From: Prescottella equi
GTDB lineage: Bacteria; Actinomycetota; Actinomycetes; Mycobacteriales; Mycobacteriaceae
Direction: 5' to 3'
Length of the DNA stretch: 64,000 nucleotides
Assembly (NCBI RefSeq): GCF_020171745.1
Contig: NZ_JAIVAH010000020.1
Coordinates: 124,001-188,000 of the forward strand
Shown here: one piece after another, positions 18,836 to 27,791 of the stretch
How the letters are laid out: each line of letters starts with the position of its first letter
Numbering within the stretch: the stretch's first letter is position 1
Notes under the pieces: generated by a model
What the model saw: only the letters and a program-made list of their open reading frames with translations
Database searches by the model: none
Told to the model about the DNA's origin: nothing
Translations under genes and position numbers: made by a program

Positions 18836-21800
18836 TCAGCCGGCGACCAGGTCCTGACCGCGCAGACGCTGCGAGATGACGGTGGTGATGCCGTCGCCGC
18901 GCATGCTGACGCCGTAGAGCGCGTCGGCGACCTCCATCGTCGGCTTCTGATGGGTGATCACGATCAGCTGCGACTTCTCCCGCAACTGCTCGAACAACCC
19001 GATCAGGCGACGCAGGTTGGTGTCGTCGAGCGCGGCCTCGACCTCGTCCATGACGTAGAACGGCGACGGCCGGGCCCGGAAGATCGCGACGAGCATTGCG
19101 ACCGCGGTAAGCGACTTCTCACCGCCGGACAGCAGCGACAGCCGCTTGACCTTCTTGCCGGGCGGGCGGGCCTCCACCTCGATGCCGGTGGTGAGCATGT
19201 CCGACGGGTCGGTGAGCACCAGTCGGCCCTCACCGCCGGGGAACAGCTTCGCGAACACCTCGACGAACTCGCGCTCGACGTCGGCGTAGGCCTCGGTGAA
19301 CATCTGCAGGATGCGGGCGTCGACGTCGGCGACCACCCCGAGCAGGTCCTTGCGCGCGTTCTTGACGTCCTCGAGCTGCGTGGACAGGAAGGTGTAGCGC
19401 TCCTCCAGCGCCGCGAACTCTTCGAGCGCGAGCGGGTTGACCTTGCCGAGCGTCGCCAGGTCCTTCTCGGCGCGCTTCGCCCGACGCTCCTGGGTGGCGC
19501 GGTCGTACGGCACGGGCGCGGGCCGGGTGACCTGCTCACCGCGCTCGCGGGCCTCCTCGTACTCGGCGATCTCCAGCTCCGACGGCGGCAGCGCGACGTC
19601 GGGGCCGTACTCGGCGATCAGGTCGTCGAGGTTGACCGCGTACTGCTCGAGAATGGTCTCCTCGAGCTGTTCGATCCTCAGGGCGGCCTGTGCCCGCGCC
19701 ACCTCGTCCCGGTGGACGGCGTCGGTCAGCGCCGCCATCTGGGCGGTGAGCTGCCGGACCCGTTCCTTGACGGCCTCGACCTGTTCGGTGTGCGCGCCGC
19801 GCAGGCGGGTCAGCTCGTCGCGGTGCGCCACGGCCTCCGCCACGACCCGCGCGAGGCGATCGGCCACCTTCTGTCCGGACTCGGCCACGGCGGCCGCCAC
19901 CTCGGCGGCCGTTCGACGGGCCAGCCGCGCGCGTTCGGCCCGCGCGCGGGCCTCGCGTTCGGCCTGGGCCGCTCGCCGCAGCGAATCCGCCTTGCCGCGA
20001 ACGGATTCGGCGCGCTCCTCGGCGGTGCGGACCGCGAGCCGGGCCTCGACCTCCACGGCGCGGACCTCGGTGAGCGCGGCCGCCGCGGCCTCCCGCTCGA
20101 AATCGGTCGGCGCGGTGCTGCCCGAGTCTGCGGCGGCGCCGGACTGTTCGTCCTCGGCGTGCCGCAGGCGCTCCTCGAGTTCGGCGAGCGACGCGCGCGT
20201 CTCCTCCCGGCCGCTCTCCGCCTTCGCCCGCTGCGTGAGCAACCGCTCCGATTCGGCATGGGCTGCTCGGACCACCTGGCCCAGACGACCCAACTGTTCG
20301 TAGACCGCGGACATGTTCGCGTCGGACTCGTGCAGGGCGGCCAGTGCCTGCTCCGCAACCTCGGAGCGGTCGGCCTGCTCGGCGACCGCGCCGGCCAGGG
20401 CCGCGGCCAGTTCCTCGGAGCGTCGCTCGGCGGCCTCGAGTGCCGTCGTCGACGCGTCGATCGCAGCCTGGACCTCGAGGGTGCTCGGCCGGCGGTCGGA
20501 TCCGCCGGTGATCCAGCCTGCCCCGACCAGGTCGCCGTCACGGGTCACGGCCCGCACCGACGGCCGGTCGCGCACGAGTTCGGTTGCGGCGTCGAGCGAA
20601 TCGACGACGGCGACGCGGTCGAGCAGGGCGTCGACCGCCGCGCGCACGGATTCGGGGCAGTGCACGGAGTCTGCGATCCACTTCGCCGATGCGGGAAGGT
20701 CGGGGCGCTGCGCATGGTCGGAGCGCTCGGCGGTGAAGAGGATCGCGGCCCGGCCACCGTCGGCGGCCCGCAATGCGAGCACCGCGGCCGACGCCGCCGC
20801 GGCGGATTCGGCGGCGATCGCGTCGGCCGCCGCGCCCATCACCGCGGCGACCGCGGCCTCGTAGCCGGCGTCGACGCGGAGCAGTTCGGCGACGGGGCCG
20901 GTGAGCCCGCGATCGGTGTGGTGCTCGAGCAGCCAGGCGCCGCCGTCCTTGCGTTCGAGACCCATCGACAGCGCGTCGATGCGGGCCTTCAGCGACGCCA
21001 CCTCCTGGCCGGCGTCACGCTCGGCGGCCTGCAGTTCGGTGACCCGCGCGGTGATCAGGTCGAGGGCCTCGACCGCGCGCTCGTGGTGGCCGTCGAGCCC
21101 GAGTTCGCCGGCGTCGAGGTCGTCGACGGTCGCCTCCACGGTGTCGAACTCGCGCTGGGCGACGTCTCCGCGTTCGCGCGCCTCGGCGATCGCGACGTCG
21201 AGCCGGGACACCTCGGCGTCCACGGATTCGGCGCGCGTCCGCAGCGTGTCCACCTGCCCGGACAGCCGGGCCAGGCCTTCGCGGCGGTCCGCGATGGCCC
21301 GCACCGCGGCGAAGTGGGCACGCTCGGCGTCCGCGGCCGCCTCCTCGCGCTCGGCGAGCTGTTCGCGCGCCGCGTCGAGCGTCGCCCGCGCGATCTCGAC
21401 GGCGGCGACCAGTTCGGTTTCCTCCGCCGCGATCCGCTCGGCGCGGGCCTCCATCTCGTCGGGATCCTGACCTCGACCGGTCTCCGGCTCGCTGTCGAGA
21501 TGCCGCGCGCGTTCCTGCGCGATCCGGATGGTCGCGCTCACCCGTTCGGCCAGCGCCGACAGCTGGAACCACGTCTGGCTCGCCGCCTCTGCCTGCGGCG
21601 TCAGGCGGGCCAGCGCCTGCTCGTGGCCGCCGAGTTCGGCGGTCGCCGCCCCGAGCGCCGCCTGCACCGTCTCCTGCTGCTCGCGGGCGAGCTTCTCGTC
21701 GTGCGTCTGGTTCGCGAGTTCGGCGCGGCGGGTGACGAGGTCGTCCGCAGCCAGGCGCAGCCGCGCATCCCGCAGGTCGGCCTGCACGGACTGCGCACGT

Positions 21801-22438
21801 CGAGCGACCTCCGCCTGGCGACCGAGCGGCTTGAGCTGACGCCGCAGCTCGGCGGTCAGGTCGGTGAGGCGCGCGAGGTTCGCCTGCATCGAGTCGAGCT
21901 TGCGGACCGCCTTTTCCTTGCGCTTGCGGTGCTTGAGGACGCCCGCGGCCTCCTCGATGAAAGCGCGCCGGTCCTCCGGACGAGATTCGAGGATCGCGGA
22001 CAGACGCCCCTGCCCGACGATGACGTGCATCTCACGGCCGATGCCGGAGTCGCTGAGCAGTTCCTGCACGTCCATCAGACGGCACGAGTTGCCGTTGATC
22101 TCGTACTCGCCCGCGCCGTCGCGGAACATGCGCCGCGTGATCGACACCTCGGAGTACTCGATCGGCAAGGCGCCGTCGGAGTTGTCGATCGTGAGGGTCA
22201 CCTCGGCACGGCCGAGCGGAGCCCGCCCAGCGGTGCCGGCGAAGATGACGTCCTGCATCTTGCCGCCGCGCAGCGCCTTGGCGCCCTGCTCCCCCATCAC
22301 CCAGGTAAGGGCGTCGACGACGTTCGACTTGCCCGACCCGTTGGGACCCACGACGCACGTGATGCCCGGCTCGAACTTCAGAGTCGTCGCGGACGCGAAG
22401 GACTTGAAGCCCTTCAACGTCAGACTCTTCAGGTGCAT
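18836..22438 (-). CDS. smc: Chromosome segregation ATPase SMC
   Basis: 1200 aa, normal length. SMC forms the ring of the condensin complex with ScpA/ScpB. Seen: [15 protein letters not shown] opening with Walker [21 protein letters not shown] at 31-50, two long coiled coils (about 170-500 and 680-1000), the hinge near 510-650 ([20 protein letters not shown]), and the C-terminal head with [19 protein letters not shown] and Walker [16 protein letters not shown]. The start at 22438 matches the family; an in-frame extension upstream lies inside acyP and is rejected. acyP ends 22 bases upstream, so the two are one transcript. Confidence 0.97.
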   Translation of the reverse strand: MHLKSLTLKGFKSFASATTLKFEPGITCVVGPNGSGKSNVVDALTWVMGEQGAKALRGGKMQDVIFAGTAGRAPLGRAEVTLTIDNSDGALPIEYSEVSITRRMFRDGAGEYEINGNSCRLMDVQELLSDSGIGREMHVIVGQGRLSAILESRPEDRRAFIEEAAGVLKHRKRKEKAVRKLDSMQANLARLTDLTAELRRQLKPLGRQAEVARRAQSVQADLRDARLRLAADDLVTRRAELANQTHDEKLAREQQETVQAALGAATAELGGHEQALARLTPQAEAASQTWFQLSALAERVSATIRIAQERARHLDSEPETGRGQDPDEMEARAERIAAEETELVAAVEIARATLDAAREQLAEREEAAADAERAHFAAVRAIADRREGLARLSGQVDTLRTRAESVDAEVSRLDVAIAEARERGDVAQREFDTVEATVDDLDAGELGLDGHHERAVEALDLITARVTELQAAERDAGQEVASLKARIDALSMGLERKDGGAWLLEHHTDRGLTGPVAELLRVDAGYEAAVAAVMGAAADAIAAESAAAASAAVLALRAADGGRAAILFTAERSDHAQRPDLPASAKWIADSVHCPESVRAAVDALLDRVAVVDSLDAATELVRDRPSVRAVTRDGDLVGAGWITGGSDRRPSTLEVQAAIDASTTALEAAERRSEELAAALAGAVAEQADRSEVAEQALAALHESDANMSAVYEQLGRLGQVVRAAHAESERLLTQRAKAESGREETRASLAELEERLRHAEDEQSGAAADSGSTAPTDFEREAAAAALTEVRAVEVEARLAVRTAEERAESVRGKADSLRRAAQAEREARARAERARLARRTAAEVAAAVAESGQKVADRLARVVAEAVAHRDELTRLRGAHTEQVEAVKERVRQLTAQMAALTDAVHRDEVARAQAALRIEQLEETILEQYAVNLDDLIAEYGPDVALPPSELEIAEYEEARERGEQVTRPAPVPYDRATQERRAKRAEKDLATLGKVNPLALEEFAALEERYTFLSTQLEDVKNARKDLLGVVADVDARILQMFTEAYADVEREFVEVFAKLFPGGEGRLVLTDPSDMLTTGIEVEARPPGKKVKRLSLLSGGEKSLTAVAMLVAIFRARPSPFYVMDEVEAALDDTNLRRLIGLFEQLREKSQLIVITHQKPTMEVADALYGVSMRGDGITTVISQRLRGQDLVAG

Positions 22439-22460
22439 GACGGCGAACTCTACCGGCGGA

Positions 22461-22742
22461 TCAGCGCTCGACGAACCCGGAAAGACCTCCGCGTGCCGCG
22501 TCGAAGTGCTCGACAACGAGCGTCACGTTCCCGGGTGTCTGCCCCGACCGCAGTAGCGCGAGCAGCCGCTCGAGATCCGGCCGCGTGCCCTCGGCGATCA
22601 CCAGCACCCGACCGTCGGAGTGGTTGGTGGCATGCCCGACCAGCCCGAGCTCGAGCGCACGTGCCCGCGTCCACCATCGGAAACCGACGCCCTGGACGTA
22701 GCCGTGAACCCAGGCGGTGAGGCGTTCGGTGTCGGCAGTCAT
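22461..22742 (-). CDS. acyP: Acylphosphatase
   Basis: 93 aa. Hydrolyses the carboxyl-phosphate bond of acyl phosphates. The signature [18 protein letters not shown] gives the catalytic Arg, and [15 protein letters not shown] the catalytic Asn; the C-terminus ([15 protein letters not shown]) is slightly diverged from the usual YxxxP end. An ATG three codons upstream (22751) overlaps the stop of the preceding gene as TAATG, so translation may begin there by coupling. acyP-smc-ftsY order is as in mycobacteria. Confidence 0.92.
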   Translation of the reverse strand: MTADTERLTAWVHGYVQGVGFRWWTRARALELGLVGHATNHSDGRVLVIAEGTRPDLERLLALLRSGQTPGNVTLVVEHFDAARGGLSGFVER

Positions 22743-22750
22743 GGCTGCCA

Positions 22751-23713
22751 TTATCCGACGGGCGGGGTGAGCTTCCGGACGGCGCCGTCGAAGCCCACCG
22801 CGTACAGGGCACGGCTGTCCCATCCCGGTCCCGCCCCGAACTTCACCGCCGACGTGAGCATCAGCCCCGACGCGATCTCACAGCTCGTGCCCGCGGCGGG
22901 GTCCACCCGCAGCACCTTGCCTGCAACGTTGTACGCCAGGTAGACCGCGCCGTCGGGGCCGACGGTGAGGTCGTCGGCGACGTTCAGCGGCCCGATGCCG
23001 GGCAGCGGGATCGTCCGCACGGGACCGCGCAGATCCGATGCGGAGAGGATTTTCAGTTCACTGACCGGGTCGAACGAGGTGGTCAGGTACACGCGATCGC
23101 CGTCGGTCGCGACGCCGTCGAGGGTGCCCAGGTCGGAGCGCACCCGTTCGGGCGAGCCGGGTCGATCGGCCGGGATCCGGGTGAGGCCCGGCGTTCCCAG
23201 ATTGTGGGTGGTCAGCAGGTCGCCGTTGCCGAGGCGGGCGAGCCCGTTGGGCATCACGAGGCCTCCGGCGACGGTTCGACGCTCGCGGCTCGCGAGGTTG
23301 ACCACGTCGACGGTGCCGTCGGCGATGTTCAAAAGCCCGGAAATCGCACTGTTGCCGGTGGTGAAGTACGCGTCGTCGCCCGCGACGGCGAGCCCACCCG
23401 GACCGTTCACTCCGTCGACGAGGGTTCCCCGTGCACCCGACGCGTCGAGCGTGCGGACAGCGCCGGGCGCCGTCATCGACGAATCCGACAGCAGCATCGC
23501 ACCGCGACCGTCGAACGCGAGGTTCTCGAGCATTCCGTAGCCCGACGCGATCGTCACGGCATCCCATCGCGGGCAAACTATCCCGTCACTCGACAGTTGC
23601 GCCGACGCGGGTGAGGCCGTCACGAGCGCAGTTACCGCCGCCGCTGCGAGCGTCAGAACTCCGAGCCGTCCACTTCGCTGAATCCGCACGATCTCCCCCA
23701 TGTCTACGTTCAT
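22751..23713 (-). CDS. Secreted beta-propeller (SMP-30/NHL-like, ScyD/ScyE-type) protein
   Basis: 320 aa. A Sec signal peptide is clear: RIQRSGRLG, hydrophobic VLTLAAAAVTALVTAS, and cleavage after PASA before QLSSDG. The rest repeats about six strands with DG/NG turns (MLENLAFDGRGAMLLSDSS, VNGPGGLAVAGDDAYFTTG, GLVMPNGLARLGNGDLLTTH, LGTLDGVATDGDRVYLTTS, VADDLTVGPDGAVYLAYN), as in a six-bladed propeller. Two Cys (IVCPRW, GTSCEIAS) could form a disulphide. ATG at 23713 or 23701 is possible. No enzyme activity can be assigned. It is divergent from the HNH gene, and its stop overlaps a possible acyP start. Confidence 0.75.
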   Translation of the reverse strand: MNVDMGEIVRIQRSGRLGVLTLAAAAVTALVTASPASAQLSSDGIVCPRWDAVTIASGYGMLENLAFDGRGAMLLSDSSMTAPGAVRTLDASGARGTLVDGVNGPGGLAVAGDDAYFTTGNSAISGLLNIADGTVDVVNLASRERRTVAGGLVMPNGLARLGNGDLLTTHNLGTPGLTRIPADRPGSPERVRSDLGTLDGVATDGDRVYLTTSFDPVSELKILSASDLRGPVRTIPLPGIGPLNVADDLTVGPDGAVYLAYNVAGKVLRVDPAAGTSCEIASGLMLTSAVKFGAGPGWDSRALYAVGFDGAVRKLTPPVG

Positions 23714-23766
23714 TCCGAGCGGCGATTGTTGCAGACGTCGGAACCGCGGGCACGCAATTCATTGAC

Positions 23767-23782
23767 TCGAACATCAGTTCGA
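23767..23782. promoter_or_regulatory. LexA (SOS) box
   Basis: TCGAAC-ATCA-GTTCGA, a perfect match to the actinobacterial/mycobacterial SOS box TCGAAC(N4)GTTCGA. It lies 14 bases before the ATG of the DUF222/HNH gene and 54 bases before the divergent propeller gene. In M. tuberculosis several 13E12 (DUF222/HNH) genes are known LexA targets, which fits. Confidence 0.85.
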
Positions 23783-23796
23783 ACTACGATCGAGTC

Positions 23797-25129
23797 ATGA
23801 ATCCGGGGGGACTCAACAATTCGTGCATCGTGGTCACGGCGCCGCGGCCTGAGGACATGGGCACGCTGCCCGAAATCTCGCTGCTGCAGACCGTGCTCGA
23901 CATCTGCCACGCAATGGAGCAACTCGACGCCCTGCGGGCGGCTGCCGTTGCCGAAATCGACGAGCGCGCAGTCTCGTTCGACACCCTCGGGTTCCGCAGC
24001 GTCAAGCAGTGGCTGGCCGCCAACACGCTGCTGGAAGTGTCGACCGCAACACGGATCCTGACCTTGGGGCGCATGCTCGGCCGGCAACCCGAGATCGCCG
24101 ACGCCTTCAACGCCGGCACTATCTCCGCCGAGCACGCCGCCCTTATCGGGAAGTTCTGCGAGGCCCCGCCGCGCGGCATGCCGAACGAAGCGTTGGATTC
24201 CTGCCGGAAGGTGTTGCTGGACAGCGCCACCGGACCCACCGCCACCACTGAGACGGTCCGCACGTGCATCTCCCGGCTCGAGCGGATCTTCGAATCCGAC
24301 GAACTCCCGCCGAGCGAGGACACCGAACGCAACGAGTTCCACGCCTCGAAGACCTTGAACGGGCGAGTTGCAGTCAAGGGTGATCTCGATGCCGTCACCG
24401 GCGAGATGCTCCTGACCGCCCTGTCGACGTTGGCCAAGCCGCGCAACCCGATGGACGACCCCGCCGGCGCCCGCACTCCGGCGCGTCAGCGGGCCGACGC
24501 CTTCACCGAGATCCTGCGCCGCTACCTCGACTCCGGAGACGCCCCCATCGAAGGCGGCGAACGGCCCCACCTGTCCCTGCACGTGAACGCCACCGATCTC
24601 GCCCGCACCGACACTGATCACAAGTGGACGGATGCGCACGGCGATCCGGATCTGTTCGGCGACAAAGACATCGCCCGCATGCCCCACATGGGACCACTCT
24701 CGGTCGCGACCGCCCGCAGATTGGCCTGCGACTGCCACCTCACGCCGATCGTCATGAGCGACGGCGTCCCGATCGATCTGGGCCGCACCAGCAGAACAGT
24801 GTCGAAGAAGCAACGGCGGGCACTCATCGCCCGCGATCACGGCTGCGCCTTCCCCGGCTGCGGCGCAGTGCCCGCCCACTGCGAAGGCCACCACGTCACA
24901 CATTGGGCTGACGGCGGACCAACCGACCTCGACAACCTCGTCCTACTCTGCCGCTACCACCACGGACTGCTGCACCACTCCCACTGGCAAGTGAGAATCG
25001 GCGCCGACCGCCACCCTCCCCCAAGCACTTCGTGCAGGGGGTACCCCCAGGTTCACCCCACCGTCGACCGTGGATCCCTACAAGAAACCCATCCCCGCCC
25101 ACAATCGCGCCGGACCCCGGGCGGCGTAG
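23797..25129 (+). pseudogene. DUF222/HNH endonuclease (13E12-type), 3' end frameshifted by a short insertion
   Basis: ATG at 23797. Residues 1-300 match DUF222 (LLQTVLDICHAMEQLDALRAAAVAEIDERA, FRSVKQWLAANTLLEVSTA). The HNH nuclease module is intact: DHGCAFPGCGAVPAHCEGHH, THWADGGPTDLDNLVLLCRYHH. At about 25018 a 34-base palindromic element shifts the frame. Reading on in the other frame after it restores the normal family ending (FTPPSTVDPYKKPIPAHN, then RAGPRAA) and a TAG at 25127-25129. Without that shift the frame runs on to 25671 antisense through osmC, giving a 624-residue product. The catalytic part may therefore still be made. Regulated by the SOS box just upstream. Function of 13E12 proteins is unknown; a nuclease role in DNA damage is inferred. 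Confidence 0.8.
25018..25050. repeat. Palindromic REP-like insertion in the HNH gene
   Basis: About 33-34 bases: CCCCC, a small GCAC-TTC-GTGC hairpin, GGGGGTACCCCC (a perfect 12-base palindrome at 25037-25048), then AG. The CCCCC at either side can pair with the central GGGGG, giving two alternative hairpins. Short elements with a GGGGGTACCCCC core recur in high-GC actinobacteria (from memory). Its length, one more than a multiple of three, explains the frameshift. No second copy was noticed in this window. Confidence 0.65.
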
Positions 25130-25140
25130 GTACCGTCGAG

Positions 25141-25166
25141 GCCTGCCGTCACCCAGGACGGCAGGC
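25141..25166. terminator. Hairpin between HNH gene and osmC
   Basis: GCCTGCCGTC-acccag-GACGGCAGGC, a perfect 10-base stem. It lies 11 bases past the ancestral HNH stop and 16 bases past the convergent osmC stop, so it can serve both strands. No T-run is present, as is common in high-GC terminators. Confidence 0.7.
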
Positions 25167-25182
25167 GTCGACCAGGCGTGCT

Positions 25183-25617
25183 CTAGTCCCGCTTGATCGA
25201 CAGCGTCACCTTGGTGCCGGCCTTGAGCGTGCGACCCACGGTGCACACCTTGTCGACCGAACGCTCGACGAGCGCGACCAGGCGCTCCTGGGCCTCTGCA
25301 TCGAGTTCGCTGAGATCGAGTTCGAGGACCTCGTCGAGCTGCGGGTACACCTCGCTCTCGCGATCGGCCGCGCCCGAGACGCGGATCGTGGCGTCGTAGT
25401 CGTCACCGAGGCGACGCGAGAGCGGGAAGTCCGAGCTCATCCCCGAGCAGGCGGCCAGGGCGATCTTGAGCAGTTCACCGGGGGTGAAGACGCCCTCCAC
25501 CGACTCCGATCCGATCAGGACCTCGGCGCCGCGCGAGCTGCGTCCGGTGTAGAGACGGGTACCGGTGCGCTCGACCCAGAGTTCGGTGGTCGCGGGTGCG
25601 GGAGTCTGTTCAGCCAT
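25183..25617 (-). CDS. osmC: OsmC/Ohr family protein
   Basis: 144 aa. OsmC-type thiol peroxidase; detoxifies organic hydroperoxides in the cytoplasm. Both redox Cys are present: KIALAACSGMSSDFPLSRRL and VDKVCTVGRTLKAG. N-terminal strand LWVERTGTRLYTGRSSRGAEV and GVFTPGELLKIAL are typical. Start ATG at 25617 lies inside the end of the upstream symporter gene (8-base overlap), so the two are translationally coupled. A mycobacterial osmC-like gene occupies the same place between smc/acyP and mutM. Confidence 0.88.
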   Translation of the reverse strand: MAEQTPAPATTELWVERTGTRLYTGRSSRGAEVLIGSESVEGVFTPGELLKIALAACSGMSSDFPLSRRLGDDYDATIRVSGAADRESEVYPQLDEVLELDLSELDAEAQERLVALVERSVDKVCTVGRTLKAGTKVTLSIKRD

Positions 25618-27052
25618 GAGTGGAGATCCTGCCATCCTCCGGAGCCTTGTCCCACACCTGGATGCCCGTGATCTCCGGGATCTCGTCGCGGTGGAACGTC
25701 GGGTCCTTGCCCTCCGCCCGCTGGCGGCGGTAATGGGTGAATAGCAGGAAGGCGACACCCGAGAGCGGGAGCAGGGCCGCCAAGTTCACGGTGGCCATGA
25801 CACCCATCACCAGGTCGGCGAGCGCCCAGATCAGCGGCAGCGATCCGACGGCTCCCGCGAAGACACACACCACGACGAGCGCCCGGAATCCCTGCAGCAC
25901 TCGACGGTTGCCCGTCAGGAACTCGATGTTGGATTCGCCGTAGTAGTAGTTGCCGATCACCGAGGTGAAGGCGAGGAAGAAGATCGCGAAGGTCAGGAAG
26001 TGCACGGTCCAGCCGCCGAGCTGCGCACTGAGCGCGTTCTGAGTGAGCGATGCGCCGGCCTTCGTCCCGTACTCCGGATTCGACAACAGGATGATGAAGG
26101 CCGTGGCGCTGCAGACCAACAGCGTGTCGAAGTAGACACCGAGGCTCTGCACCAGCCCCTGCTTGACCGGATGCGAGACAGCGGCCGTCGCACCGGCGTT
26201 CGGTGCCGAACCCATACCGGCCTCGTTCGAGAACAGGCCGCGCCGGATGCCCTGCATGAACGCCGCCGCGAAGCCGCCGCTCACCACTTCGCGGATGCCG
26301 AACGCGTTCTCCACGATGAGCCGGATCATGCCGGGAACCTCGGTGATGTTGAGCGCCACCACGATCAGCGCGAGCACTAGGTAGGCGCCCGCAACCACCG
26401 GAACGACGACCTGCGACACGGCCGAGATCCGACGCACGCCACCGAAGATCACGGCCGCGGTCAGGCCGGCGACGACGAGTCCGACGACGACGCTCAGTCC
26501 GCGGGACTCCTCGCCGACCGAGGTGGACACCGCGTCGACGATCGAGTTCGTCTGCACCGCATTGAAAACGAAGCCGTAGGTGACGGTGATGATGACGGCG
26601 AAGATCACGCCCATCCAGCGGCGCCGGAGTCCGTGCAGCATGTAGTAGGCCGGACCGCCGCGGAAGCCGCCGTCCTTGTCACGGATCTTGTAGACCTGTG
26701 CCAGCGTCGACTCGACGAACGCGGTGGCCGCGCCGATGAGCGCCATCACCCACATCCAGAACACCGCGCCGGGACCGCCGACGCTGATCGCGATCGCGAC
26801 GCCGGCGATGTTGCCGGTGCCCACCCGCGACGCCGCCGAGATGGAGAAGGCGCGGAACGCCGAGATCCCCTTCTGTCCGTCCGGCAACCTCTCGGCGGGT
26901 TCGGTGACCGACCGGAGCATGTCCGGCAGCAGTCGGATCTGGACGAACCGGGACCGCACCGTGAAGTACAGGCCCAGTCCGACCAGGAGCGCGATCACTG
27001 CGTACCAGTACGCGTCGTTGATGTCGGTGACCAATTCCACAAGCGAGTCCAC
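25610..27052 (-). CDS. Alanine/glycine:cation symporter family (AGCS) protein
   Basis: 480 aa, GTG start, about ten membrane helices. Na+- or H+-coupled uptake of alanine/glycine is the family role. Signature segments: SISAASRVGTGNIAGVAIAI near residue 71, GGPGAVFWMWVMALIGAATAF, GGFRGGPAYYML, and IRRGLFSNEAGMGSAPNAGA. The cytosolic C-terminus carries a basic stretch (THYRRQRAEGKDPTFHRDEI). It starts 58 bases after kdpE stops on the same strand and overlaps osmC by 8 bases. It has no counterpart at this place in the mycobacterial order, so it came with the kdp insert or separately. Confidence 0.92.
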   Translation of the reverse strand: MDSLVELVTDINDAYWYAVIALLVGLGLYFTVRSRFVQIRLLPDMLRSVTEPAERLPDGQKGISAFRAFSISAASRVGTGNIAGVAIAISVGGPGAVFWMWVMALIGAATAFVESTLAQVYKIRDKDGGFRGGPAYYMLHGLRRRWMGVIFAVIITVTYGFVFNAVQTNSIVDAVSTSVGEESRGLSVVVGLVVAGLTAAVIFGGVRRISAVSQVVVPVVAGAYLVLALIVVALNITEVPGMIRLIVENAFGIREVVSGGFAAAFMQGIRRGLFSNEAGMGSAPNAGATAAVSHPVKQGLVQSLGVYFDTLLVCSATAFIILLSNPEYGTKAGASLTQNALSAQLGGWTVHFLTFAIFFLAFTSVIGNYYYGESNIEFLTGNRRVLQGFRALVVVCVFAGAVGSLPLIWALADLVMGVMATVNLAALLPLSGVAFLLFTHYRRQRAEGKDPTFHRDEIPEITGIQVWDKAPEDGRISTHG

Positions 27053-27110
27053 ATCAGCGACTATGCGGGACGCTCGTCCAGTCCGCCAGTCCCGAACCGA
27101 CCGTTAGTTG

Positions 27111-27791
27111 CTACACCTGGAATCGATATCCCATGCCGGTCTCGGTCAGCAGGTGGCGAGGCTTCGACGGATCGACCTCGAGCTTGCGACGCAACTGAGC
27201 CAGGTAAACCCGCAGGTAGTGCGTCTCGGTGGCGTACGCCGGTCCCCACACCTCGCGGAGCAGTTCCTTCTGCCCGACGAGCTTGCCCTTGTTCCGGACG
27301 AGCATCTCGAGCATGCCCCACTCGGTGGGTGTCAAGTGCACTTCGGCCCCATCTCGAGTGACCTTCTTCGAGGCCAGGTCGACCGTGAACGAATCGGTCA
27401 CGACGACGGGTTCTCCGGTTTCGGCGGCCGCGGCGCCGCGACGGACCGCGGCTCGCAGTCGCGCCAGGAACTCGTCCATCCCGAACGGTTTGGTGACGTA
27501 GTCGTCGGCGCCCGCGTCGAGCGCCTCCACCTTGTCCGACGAGTCGGTCCGCGCCGACAGCACGATCACCGGCGCCGTGCACCACCCGCGCAGCCCGGCC
27601 AGCACCTCGATGCCGTCGATGTCGGGCAGGCCGAGATCGAGGACGATCACCTCGGGGTGTCGCTCGGCCGCCGCACGTAGCGCCGCCGCCCCGGTCGACG
27701 CGGTCGTCACCTCGTAGCCCCGGACACTGAGATTGATCCGCAGCGCCCGCAGGATCTGCGGCTCGTCGTCCACCACCAGCACCCGCGTCAT
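27111..27791 (-). CDS. kdpE: Response regulator KdpE
   Basis: 226 aa. OmpR-type regulator that activates kdp under K+ limitation. Receiver: VLVVDDEPQILRALRINL, phospho-acceptor Asp52 in VLDLGLPDIDG, and DYVTKPFGMDEFLARL with the conserved Lys. The C-terminal winged helix contains EVHLTPTEWGMLEMLVRNKG and THYLRVYLAQLRRKLE. Its ATG overlaps the kdpD stop by 4 bases (ATGA), a standard coupling. Confidence 0.96.
   Translation of the reverse strand: MTRVLVVDDEPQILRALRINLSVRGYEVTTASTGAAALRAAAERHPEVIVLDLGLPDIDGIEVLAGLRGWCTAPVIVLSARTDSSDKVEALDAGADDYVTKPFGMDEFLARLRAAVRRGAAAAETGEPVVVTDSFTVDLASKKVTRDGAEVHLTPTEWGMLEMLVRNKGKLVGQKELLREVWGPAYATETHYLRVYLAQLRRKLEVDPSKPRHLLTETGMGYRFQV

Noticed and set aside
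18056-22720. Very long open frame on the + strand opposite smc and its neighbours
   Set aside because: It is a high-GC shadow of smc; composition is Arg/Gly/Asp-rich with no domain, and smc itself is certain.
23431-25671. A single 746-codon gene across the HNH region
   Set aside because: The part before 23797 overlaps the promoter and SOS box, and the part after 25018 is out of the family frame.
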